Program-made: the position numbers and the translations under genes | Shown here: positions 32,429 to 39,646 of the stretch, in pieces | Layout: each line of letters opens with the position of its first letter | Numbering within the stretch: position 1 is the stretch's first letter | The notes under the pieces: generated by a model | Database searches by the model: none | The model's input: only the letters and a program-made list of their open reading frames with translations | What the model was told of the DNA's origin: nothing | From: an uncultured delta proteobacterium | Lineage (GTDB): Bacteria > Myxococcota_A > Polyangia > Haliangiales > Haliangiaceae | Direction: 5' to 3' | DNA length: 53,849 bases | Assembly (NCBI GenBank): GCA_900696455.1 | Contig: CAADGB010000285.1 | Coordinates: forward strand, 1-53,849

Positions 32429-33199
32429 TCACATCCCCGGCGTCTGGACCGGCGTCGGCGTGGCCGAGGGCGAGCTCGGGGGCGGTGAGGCGGTCGGCGC
32501 CGGCGTCGGCGACCCCGGCGGCGGCGTCGGCGTCGTGGTCGGCGTCGTGGTCGGGGTCGCGGTGGGCGTCGTGGTCGCGGTCGGCGCCGGCGTGGGCATG
32601 CCGCACGAGTTGACCTCGGCCTTCTTGAAGTACTGCGTGCTCGTGGTTCGCTCGCACCCCGCCGCCGCGCTGAGGTTCACCGTGATGCCGACCGGGCTCG
32701 TCACCTCGAGGCTGCCCTCGATCTTCATCTCCACCATGAAGGAGATGTCACCTGACTCCGCCGAGTAGGCCCCGCCGCTGGCGATCGGCGTGGGGATCAC
32801 CGGCGCGACGTTGCAGATGTTGATGTTGTTCTTGATCGCCAGGCGGTGGTACTTGGCCTTGGCCTCCCCCTTCACCTTCCAGGTCCCCGGCATCGCGAAC
32901 CCCGCGCCGATCTGGAACTCGATCTTCAGCTCGTCGCACGCCTCCCCCTTCTCCTTCGGCTTGGCGCTCGGCGTCGAGCACGTCCACGGCGTGCCGGAGA
33001 GCACCGAGCAGGCGGCCTTGATCCCCTTCTCGACCCCACACGCGGCCATCGAGTCGGTCTGGATCTTGGCGTCGATGGTGGCGTCGCCGCCCACGCAGTA
33101 GGCGAGCCACTCCCCGAACGTCGCGGCCTCGGCGCGCGGGCTCCCGGCGAGGGCGGTCACGACCGCGATGCCGACGATTGCGATTCCGTGCTTGTACAT
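32429..33199 (-). CDS. secreted protein with eight Cys and Pro/Thr tail, paralogue 2
   Basis: 256 residues. Signal peptide to SPRAEA; mature start ATFGEWLAYC. Eight cysteines in the same spacing class as the downstream paralogue (AYC, AAC, AAC, SGTPWTC, EAC, NIC, AGC, NSC). A beta-rich middle (ISFMVEMKIEGSLEVTSPVGITVNLSAAAGC) precedes the tail PTPAPTATTTPTATP that ends QTPGM. GAAGGAA lies about 9 nt before the ATG. It follows the gene at 33226 by 26 bp. No known family. An intramolecular four-disulfide fold is inferred from the even, conserved count. Confidence 0.78.
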   Translation of the reverse strand: MYKHGIAIVGIAVVTALAGSPRAEAATFGEWLAYCVGGDATIDAKIQTDSMAACGVEKGIKAACSVLSGTPWTCSTPSAKPKEKGEACDELKIEFQIGAGFAMPGTWKVKGEAKAKYHRLAIKNNINICNVAPVIPTPIASGGAYSAESGDISFMVEMKIEGSLEVTSPVGITVNLSAAAGCERTTSTQYFKKAEVNSCGMPTPAPTATTTPTATPTTTPTTTPTPPPGSPTPAPTASPPPSSPSATPTPVQTPGM

Positions 33200-33225
33200 G
33201 TTCGTCGTTCCTTCCGGGTGTGGGG

Positions 33226-34095
33226 TTACCTGACGAGGCAGGCGCTGAACTCGGGGACGTCCGCGACCAGGATCTCGTGCAAGCCGGCGAGCTCGCGGCC
33301 GACCAGATCCATCCGCGTCGCGCACACGACGAACGCCGCGTGCGGCCGCTGGCGCGCGCGACCGAGATCGATGAAGGGATCGCGCTCGGCCCCCTCGACC
33401 TCGTTCAGCCTGGCGAAGCGCAGGACCTGCCAGCCGTGGCCCGGGATCTTCACGAGGTCGACGACGTGGAGGTAGGCGGTCCCCAGGTCGGCCACCCCCA
33501 GGCTCCCGTCGTCGTCGACGTAGTGCAGCCGGTTGTTCGCCCGACCCTCGACGCGCACGAAGACCTTGTCGCCGAGCGGGACGACCGCGGAGGGCGCGTG
33601 CTTCATCTGCTGCCAGAGCACCAGGCGATCCTGGTCGGCCTCGGCGAGGACGTAGTCGAGATCGGGTGGCGGCGACTCGTACTCGACATCGAGCACGAGC
33701 GAGGTGTCGGCCTCGGGCAGCAGCTCGAAGAGATCGACCGCGCCGGCCGGAAGGTCGGGACGGATCGTGGGCACCCCATCCGACAGCGTGACGGCGCGGC
33801 GAGAGGACTTCTCGCGCAGACCGGCCTCGACCTCGATGTCGGACCGCAGGCCCTTCCGCCCCTTGAACGCGAGCGTCACATCGGCCTCGGTCGTGCGCGA
33901 CGGCTGCGCGTCCGCCTTCTGCTTGCCCCAGGTCGCGTACTCGGTGACCGTCGGGACCGCGGGAAAGACCTGGTCTCCCACGGCGAGCCCCGCGGACGCG
34001 GACACCTCGTCGCGGGACGTGGAGTCCTCGTGCGCGCACCCGCTCATCGCGAGCAACGAGCCGAGGACGACAGCATGCTTGCAGGTTCTGATCAT
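33226..34095 (-). CDS. lipoprotein of unknown function in the Cys-rich cluster
   Basis: 289 residues; lipobox MSGC (Cys20). Unlike its neighbours it has few other cysteines and no Pro/Thr tail. Long beta-rich stretches: DVTLAFKGRKGLRSDIEVEAGL, LDVEYESPPPDLDYVLAEADQDRLVL, VFVRVEGRANNRLHYVDDDGSL. The C-terminus ends FSACLVR. No catalytic motif. AAGGAGGA lies 5 nt before the ATG, the best ribosome site in the window. It starts a likely operon with the two eight-Cys paralogues. A terminator hairpin lies upstream at 34305-34332. Confidence 0.75.
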   Translation of the reverse strand: MIRTCKHAVVLGSLLAMSGCAHEDSTSRDEVSASAGLAVGDQVFPAVPTVTEYATWGKQKADAQPSRTTEADVTLAFKGRKGLRSDIEVEAGLREKSSRRAVTLSDGVPTIRPDLPAGAVDLFELLPEADTSLVLDVEYESPPPDLDYVLAEADQDRLVLWQQMKHAPSAVVPLGDKVFVRVEGRANNRLHYVDDDGSLGVADLGTAYLHVVDLVKIPGHGWQVLRFARLNEVEGAERDPFIDLGRARQRPHAAFVVCATRMDLVGRELAGLHEILVADVPEFSACLVR

Positions 34096-34304
34096 CGTGC
34101 TCCTCCTTGCGACCGTCGCACTGCAAGGCCGATGCCCGCGCTCCTGCCGCCGCGGCGCGCGCCTCCGATGCGCGAGGCGGCGATCGTGCAGGCGCGAGCC
34201 CTCGCGTGCAGGCCAGCGTCCGCAGCGGAGCTCGGCGGCGCATCGACGATCGCCGGAGGCGCGGGCATCCCGAGCACCCACATCGCGGCCGCGCCGAAAC
34301 GACC

Positions 34305-34332
34305 GACGCGGGGCACCGGCGTGCCCCGCGTC
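34305..34332 (-). terminator. 12-bp perfect hairpin after the triple-thioredoxin gene
   Basis: GACGCGGGGCAC / GTGCCCCGCGTC around loop CGGC, 26 nt after the stop at 34359. It closes the two-gene unit 37066-34359. Confidence 0.65.
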
Positions 34333-34358
34333 GAGGACTGCCATGGCGACGGCGCGCG

Positions 34359-36245
34359 CTACCGCGCCGCGCCCTCGACCAGCTCGTCGAGCAGCTCGTC
34401 GGCGATGAGCCCGGGCACGACGTGACCGGCGATGACGAACGTGGGCGTGCCGGTGAACCCGCGCGCCTGACCGTCGGCCTCGGCGGCGGCGATGGGCAGA
34501 TCGGTCACGTCCGGATCGTCGAAGTCGCGCGCGAAGCGGACCGGATCGAGGCCGAGCGCCGGCAGCGCCGCCTCGATCGCGCGACGGTCGAGCGACGCCT
34601 GGTTGGCGAACAGCCAGTCGTGCATCTCCCAGAAGCGGCCTTGCCGCTGGGCGGCCAGCGCCGCCGCCGCCGCGTTGCGAGCGTGGTCGTGCATCGCGAG
34701 CGGCAGGTGCTTGAACACCGTGCGCACGCGGTCGCCATGGCGACCCCGGAGCCGCTCGAGCGCGCGCGCCGCGTCGGCGCTGTGACCGCACTCGAAGTCC
34801 AGGAAGGCGACCACCGTGACGGGGGCGTCGACCGGCCCCCGGGTCGGATCGTCGGCGCCCACCGTCACCGGCGCGCTCTCGGCGAGGGCCAGGTGTGGGG
34901 CCGCCGGCGTGGGTGGCGCCGCGTCGGTCCGGGCGTCGGCGAGGACTCGGTCGTAGACCGAGCCCGGCCCGTCCGGCGTCGCGCGAGCGACCTCCAGCTC
35001 CTCGGCGACGAGCTCGGCGAGATGGGCCGGAGGGATCACGCCCACCACCGGGCGCCCGTTGATGAAGGTGGTCGGCGTCCCACGGACGCCGAAGCGCGCC
35101 GCCAGGTGCCGATGCGCGCGCACCTCCTCGACCACCGCGGGGGCGGAGGCGAGCGCCTCGACGCGCGCGGGATCGAGACCGACCGCACGTAGCGCGCCGA
35201 TCAGCTCGGCGTGGCGACGCAAGCCGCGGCCACCGATCAGCCGCGCGAACAGCGCCTCGCCGTGGCCGAGGCGCGCGGCCGCCGCGAGCGCGAGGTGGGC
35301 GTCGACGGCGAACCGATGCCGCGGCAACGGATCGTGCTTGATCACCAGCCGCAGCTCGGTCCCGAAGCGCGTCCGGACCCGATCGAGCGCGCGCCACATC
35401 CGGCGGGTGTGCGGGCACTCGACGTCGGCGAACAGCACGGCGGTCACCGGCGCCGCGACCGGGCCGAAGGCGAGATCCCCTTCGCCGACCGGGATGGCGT
35501 AGCGGAGCTCGGGATCGAGGGTCTCCGCCGGCGCGGGCGCGTCGGCCAGCGGCGCCGCGCCCGCCATGATGTGCGCGTGGATCCTGGACGGCGCGACGCC
35601 GCGCGCGGTCAGCTCGGCGACGTACCCGCGCTCGGCCTCGACGATCGCCGCCAGACGGCCATCGTCGAGCTTGCCCTTGAAGCCGACCCCGTTCACGAAC
35701 CACCACGGCGTCACGTCCACACCCAGCGCACGCGCGACGGCGACATCCCGCCGCACGTGCGCCGCGACGTCGGGATCGTCGAGATCGCGCTCGAAGCGCG
35801 CCGGCGCCAGGCCGAGCACCCCCGCCAGGGCGACCACGGAGGCGCGGTCGTGGTGGTCCGTCGAGAACAGCGCGCGCGCCATGGGCAGGAAGCGCCCCTG
35901 GCGGTGGGCGGCGAGCGCGGCGCGCGCGGCGGTGGCGGCGTGGAGGTTCCCCGGGAGCGGCAGGAACCGCACGGCCAGTCCGACATCGCCCGGCGCGTCG
36001 CCCACCGCGACGGCGCGCTCGAACGCCTCCCGCGAATGGGGGCAGGTGAAGTCGACGAACAGCGTCGCCTCGATCGGGGCCGCCGCCGCCCCGAGCCGCG
36101 GCGCTCGGTCGTCGCGGGGCACCTGCCGGCGCGGGCTGGCCGGATCGCCGTCGACAGGCGGCGCCCCCGGCGTCGCCTCCAGGCAGCCGGTCGCGATCAG
36201 GGCGATGGCCATCACCCACGCGGCCCGAGCGCGGCGCCGGATCAC
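34359..36245 (-). CDS. lipoprotein with three monothiol thioredoxin-like (DsbA/DsbG-type) domains
   Basis: 628 residues; start GTG 36245 overlaps the preceding stop (GTGA). Lipobox IATGC (Cys21). Three tandem thioredoxin-like domains: D1 about 55-230 (FVDFTCPHS, Cys68; cis-Pro VTPWWFVNG), D2 about 245-425 (FADVECPHT, Cys277; GTPTTFINGRPVVG) and D3 about 455-625 (FLDFECGHS, Cys486; GTPTFVIAGHVVPG). Each has lost the second active-site Cys, so the protein has exactly four cysteines: the lipid anchor and one per domain. Single-Cys sites cannot catalyse net oxidation alone but can shuffle disulfides or hold mixed disulfides. Its coupling to a 22-Cys lipoprotein gene suggests a folding helper for it. 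Confidence 0.85.
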   Translation of the reverse strand: MIRRRARAAWVMAIALIATGCLEATPGAPPVDGDPASPRRQVPRDDRAPRLGAAAAPIEATLFVDFTCPHSREAFERAVAVGDAPGDVGLAVRFLPLPGNLHAATAARAALAAHRQGRFLPMARALFSTDHHDRASVVALAGVLGLAPARFERDLDDPDVAAHVRRDVAVARALGVDVTPWWFVNGVGFKGKLDDGRLAAIVEAERGYVAELTARGVAPSRIHAHIMAGAAPLADAPAPAETLDPELRYAIPVGEGDLAFGPVAAPVTAVLFADVECPHTRRMWRALDRVRTRFGTELRLVIKHDPLPRHRFAVDAHLALAAAARLGHGEALFARLIGGRGLRRHAELIGALRAVGLDPARVEALASAPAVVEEVRAHRHLAARFGVRGTPTTFINGRPVVGVIPPAHLAELVAEELEVARATPDGPGSVYDRVLADARTDAAPPTPAAPHLALAESAPVTVGADDPTRGPVDAPVTVVAFLDFECGHSADAARALERLRGRHGDRVRTVFKHLPLAMHDHARNAAAAALAAQRQGRFWEMHDWLFANQASLDRRAIEAALPALGLDPVRFARDFDDPDVTDLPIAAAEADGQARGFTGTPTFVIAGHVVPGLIADELLDELVEGAAR

Positions 36246-37066
36246 TGGCCACCTTCCTCGGGCTCGCTCCACGACGCCGGCGCCGCTGCGGTCGGCGCCG
36301 GCGCGGGGGTCGCCGACGCGGTCGCGGTCGGCGAGGGGGTCGGCCACGGGCTCGCGGTCGGCCAGGGAGTCGGAGTGGCCGACGCGGTCGCCGTCGGAGA
36401 CGGCGGCGGCGGCGTGCTCGACGCGGTCGGAGTCGGGGTCGGCGTCGAGCACTTCTCGGCGGCCTTCGTACACTCCTTGACCTTCGTCGTACCCGGACAG
36501 ACCAGCGCCGGACACTTGCCGTTGCCGGGCTTGCCGCAGCCCTCGTACTTGGTGTTCGCGTCCGGGAGCGATGCGTTGCACGTCACCTTGCAGTTGCAGA
36601 TGCGGTAGGGCTCGCTCGGCGACAGGCCGAGGGTCCCGGCGGGATCGCTCAGCTTCTCGCAGCCGTTGCCGCTCGTCGTCACCCAGCACAGCCCGCCCGC
36701 CTTGTTCGGGCATTCGGTGTCGTTGAGCGTGCTGCAGTCCTTGTCGCACGACCCGTACTTGTACGTGTGGTAGGTGCCCTGCCCGCCGGTAGGCTTCGTG
36801 TTGTCGCAGCAGCACTTGCAGTAGCCCGTGTCGCACCACTGGCCCTGCGGACAGGCCTTCCCGTCGCAGCTCCCCTTCTGATCCTTGCCTCCCTTGCACG
36901 AGCTGCAGTCGCCCGCGTAGGCGTACTGCTCGTCGACAGACAGACCCTCCCACGGATCCTCGTCACTCAGACATCCGGTGAACGCGAGGGTGAGGGCGGC
37001 GAGGGCGAGGAGCGGCGCGACGCGCCGGACGCGGCGGCGCAGCGCAGCGAGCAGGTGGTTCATCAT
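36242..37066 (-). CDS. 22-Cys lipoprotein with Pro/Thr/Ser tail, coupled to the triple thioredoxin
   Basis: 274 residues; lipobox AFTGC (Cys32) after an Arg-rich n-region. Residues 54-206 have 22 cysteines, including a CKCCCD cluster (83-87), in a Lys/Gly-rich domain (CKGGKDQKGSCDGKACPQG). The remainder, 207-274, is a tail of PTPTASSTPPPPSPTATA with WPTASPWPTP units and an acidic end EEGGQ. It is the first gene of a two-gene unit with the thioredoxin triple (4-bp overlap). The start region has ATG ATG (37066 or 37063) without a clear Shine-Dalgarno site. It is divergent from the glycosyltransferase operon. Family unknown. Confidence 0.78.
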   Translation of the reverse strand: MMNHLLAALRRRVRRVAPLLALAALTLAFTGCLSDEDPWEGLSVDEQYAYAGDCSSCKGGKDQKGSCDGKACPQGQWCDTGYCKCCCDNTKPTGGQGTYHTYKYGSCDKDCSTLNDTECPNKAGGLCWVTTSGNGCEKLSDPAGTLGLSPSEPYRICNCKVTCNASLPDANTKYEGCGKPGNGKCPALVCPGTTKVKECTKAAEKCSTPTPTPTASSTPPPPSPTATASATPTPWPTASPWPTPSPTATASATPAPAPTAAAPASWSEPEEGGQ

Positions 37067-37088
37067 GGGTTGCGCCGGCTGCAACGGA

Positions 37089-37155
37089 GATGCCAGCGGA
37101 GCGGCCGGCGCCCACGCCACGCGTCCGGCCCTCGGTCGCGCGGCGTGGCTGGCAT
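37089..37155. promoter_or_regulatory. inverted repeat in the divergent lipoprotein/glycosyltransferase promoter region
   Basis: ATGCCAGC (37089-37096) and GCTGGCAT (37148-37155) are perfect inverted copies 51 nt apart between the two divergent starts (37066 and 37178). A nested GCCACGC/GCGTGGC pair lies between or beside them. It may be an operator serving both directions, but there is no TANNNT element here. Confidence 0.3.
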
Positions 37156-37177
37156 GCCTGGTGCACCACCGCGCCCC

Positions 37178-38761
37178 ATGGCCGAACGCCCCTTCGACCG
37201 TCGCGCGATCCGCTGGCTCGCCGTGCTCGCCCTCGTCGCGCTGGCCGCCGCCCTGCGGCTCAGCGCGCTCGAGCTGCGGCCGCCGCACCACGACGAGGGC
37301 GTCAACGGCTGGTTCGTCGAGAAGCTCCGGCGCGACGGTCACTACGCCTACGACCCGGGCAACTACCATGGCCCGTCGTACTTCTACCTGCTGACCGCGT
37401 CGCGCGAGGCCTTCGGCTTCGGGCTGTGGCAGCTCCGCCTGCCCGGGGCGGTGATCGGCGTCGCGCTGTGTCTCACGCCGCTGCTCCTGCGCCGGCGCAT
37501 GGGCTGGGGGCCGGCGCTGGCGGCCGGGGCGCTCCTGGCGACCTCACCGACCCTCGTCTACTACGCGCGCTACGCGATCCACGAGACGCTGCTGGTCGGG
37601 CTCGGACTGCTGGTCGCAGCCTGCATGCTGCGGTGGGCAGACCGCGGCGGCGGGGGCTGGCTGATCGGCGGCGCCGCCGCGCTCGCCGGCATGATCGCGA
37701 CCAAGGAGACGACCATCCTCTTCCTCGCGGTGAGCGGCGCGTGGCTGCTCGGCGAGATCGTGGTCGAGTCGTGGCGCGCGCGCCGCTTCACCGTCCTCGG
37801 CCGCGCCGGCGCGTGGTCGTGGCGCGCGTCGGCGGTCGCGCTGGCCATGGTCGGCGTGATGGCGGCGATCCACGTCGCCCTGTTCACCGGGTTCCTCCAG
37901 CAGCCGGGCGCGCTGGGCGACCAGCTCGCGCGCTCGTTCGAGGCCTACTTCCTGTGGCAGGAGACCGGTACCGGCCACTCCGGCCACGAGAAGGACGGGT
38001 GCTACTACCTGCACCTCGGCGCCCGCTACGAGCTGGTGCTCTACGCCCTGGCCGCGGTCGGGCTGGTCGCCGGGTTCCGTCAGCGGTGGGTGCGCGGCCC
38101 CGGCCTCGTCGGGTTCGGACTGTGCGCCGCCTACTCCTGCGTCGCCTACAAGATGCCGTGGCTGCCCATGAGCTGGCTGGTCTTGCTGGCCCTGCCGGCG
38201 GCGCACGGGCTCTCGCTGCTGGTTCGCGTCATGCGCGACGAGGTCGCCGCGCGCTGCGGCCTCGGGCACGCGGTCGCCCTCGCGCTGGTGCCGGCGCTCG
38301 TCATCACCGCCCGCTCCTCGTTCCTGCGCCCGGCCGACGAGCGCGAGCACCTCGCCTACGTCCACACCCACCCCGACTACTGGAGCTGGTTCGGGCTGAT
38401 CGAGGCCGGCGCGACCCGGGTCGGCCGCCAGCGCCTGGTGGTCGCGGTCGAGCACGACGCGACCTGGCCGTTGCCGTGGTCGCTGCACCCGTACCCGCGC
38501 ACGCGGTGGAGCGCCAGCGGCGACGAGGACGTGATCCTCGCGGCGAGCAGCCGGGTCGCCGCGGTCGAGGAGCGGCTGCGTCGCGACTACCTGTGGCGCG
38601 AGGTCCGGGTGCGCGGCAGCGCGGAGCCGGCGCGCCTCTACCTCCGGCGCGGACTCTACGCCCGCGTCCTCGGCGACCGCGTCGCCCGCGACCGCTACAC
38701 CCTCGTCCCGGCGCGCGCGGCTGGCGTGCAGCTCGCCGCCGGCGCCGCCGCGTCGCGCTGA
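37178..38761 (+). CDS. GT39/Agl23-like membrane glycosyltransferase
   Basis: 527 residues, starting MAERPFDRRAIRW. About 10-12 membrane segments. After TM1 the loop PPHHDEGVNGWFVEKL has an acidic pair, Asp39/Glu40, where GT-C enzymes keep their catalytic Asp; DPGNYHGPSYFYLL follows. These features match the Agl23-like (TIGR03663) branch of GT39-type protein O-mannosyltransferase relatives, which use polyprenyl-phosphate sugars. The C-terminal part is soluble-like. The gene is divergent from the mucin-tail lipoprotein genes by 111 bp, which makes it a candidate enzyme for glycosylating their Thr/Ser-rich tails. A role in lipid-linked sugar or O-antigen handling is the alternative. Confidence 0.78.
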   Translation: MAERPFDRRAIRWLAVLALVALAAALRLSALELRPPHHDEGVNGWFVEKLRRDGHYAYDPGNYHGPSYFYLLTASREAFGFGLWQLRLPGAVIGVALCLTPLLLRRRMGWGPALAAGALLATSPTLVYYARYAIHETLLVGLGLLVAACMLRWADRGGGGWLIGGAAALAGMIATKETTILFLAVSGAWLLGEIVVESWRARRFTVLGRAGAWSWRASAVALAMVGVMAAIHVALFTGFLQQPGALGDQLARSFEAYFLWQETGTGHSGHEKDGCYYLHLGARYELVLYALAAVGLVAGFRQRWVRGPGLVGFGLCAAYSCVAYKMPWLPMSWLVLLALPAAHGLSLLVRVMRDEVAARCGLGHAVALALVPALVITARSSFLRPADEREHLAYVHTHPDYWSWFGLIEAGATRVGRQRLVVAVEHDATWPLPWSLHPYPRTRWSASGDEDVILAASSRVAAVEERLRRDYLWREVRVRGSAEPARLYLRRGLYARVLGDRVARDRYTLVPARAAGVQLAAGAAASR

Positions 38762-38778
38762 CGGCGCGCGCCCGCGCC

Positions 38779-38798
38779 GTGCAGGCCGCCGCCTGCAC
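38779..38798 (+). terminator. 8-bp hairpin after the GT39-like gene
   Basis: GTGCAGGC / GCCTGCAC with loop CGCC, 17 nt after the stop. It contains the TGCAGGC core seen in other hairpins and spacers of this region. Confidence 0.4.
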
Positions 38799-38865
38799 CC
38801 GACCGCGCGCCGCCCGTGGCGACGCCGTTCACTCGCCGGCCCACCCGTTGCAACCCGGAGCGCTC

Positions 38866-39645
38866 ATGATGATCACCGACGCCCAGCGCCCGTCCCTGTC
38901 GATCGTGATCCCCGCCTACAACGAGGCCGCTCGCATCGGCCCCACGCTCGCCCGCGTCACCGCCTTCCTCGATGCTCGCGCGGAGCGCTACGAGGTGATC
39001 GTCGTCGACGACGGCTCCCGCGACGCCACCCGTGACGTCGTGACCGCGGTCGCGCGCGAGCGGCCGCGGGTGCGGCTCTTGCCGCTGCCGGCCAACGCCG
39101 GCAAGGGCGCCGCCGTGCGCGCCGGGGTCCTGGCCAGCCGCGGTCGGGACGTGCTGTTCTCCGACGCCGACCTGTCGACGCCGATCGAGGAGCTCGAGCG
39201 CCTCGAGGCCGCGCTCCGCGCCGGCGCCGACGTGGCGATCGGATCGCGGGCCGTCCCCGGCGACGTCCATCGCGAGCAGCCGCTTCTGCGGCGCCTGCAG
39301 GGCCGCGGCTTCCACCTGGTCGTCCGCGCCCTCGGCTTCCGCGCGGTCGCCGCGATCCGCGACACCCAGTGCGGCTTCAAGCTGTTCCGTGGCCCGGTCG
39401 CCCGTGCCCTCTTCGGCGAGCTCACGCTCGCCGGCTTCGCCTTCGATGTCGAGCTGCTCGAGCTCGCTCACGACCGCTTCCGGATCGCCGAGGTGCCGGT
39501 GGCGTGGACCCACGCCGACGGCTCCAAGGTGCGGCCCGGCGTCGACGCGCTGCGGATGCTGCGCGACCTGACCCGGATCCGCTGGGGGTGGCTGCGCCGC
39601 GGCCGGCCCGTGCTCGGCCTGCCGGCCGGCGAGCAGGTGCGCTGA
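38866..39645 (+). CDS. GT2 dolichyl-/polyprenyl-phosphate glycosyltransferase, ALG5-like
   Basis: 259 residues. GT2 fold: SIVIPAYNEAARI, VVDDGSRDAT, and the nucleotide/metal motif DADLSTP (with Asp-x-Asp), then TQCGFKLFRG and AFDVELLELA. DADLSTP together with the TQCGFK block is typical of the ALG5/dolichol-phosphate glucosyltransferase branch. It probably transfers a sugar from a nucleotide donor to undecaprenyl phosphate at the membrane surface, giving the substrate for the neighbouring GT39-like enzyme. A C-terminal amphipathic Arg-rich end is present, without a clear TM. GGAG lies 7 nt before the ATG. The next gene starts 1 nt after its stop. Confidence 0.85.
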   Translation: MMITDAQRPSLSIVIPAYNEAARIGPTLARVTAFLDARAERYEVIVVDDGSRDATRDVVTAVARERPRVRLLPLPANAGKGAAVRAGVLASRGRDVLFSDADLSTPIEELERLEAALRAGADVAIGSRAVPGDVHREQPLLRRLQGRGFHLVVRALGFRAVAAIRDTQCGFKLFRGPVARALFGELTLAGFAFDVELLELAHDRFRIAEVPVAWTHADGSKVRPGVDALRMLRDLTRIRWGWLRRGRPVLGLPAGEQVR

Positions 39646-39646
39646 G

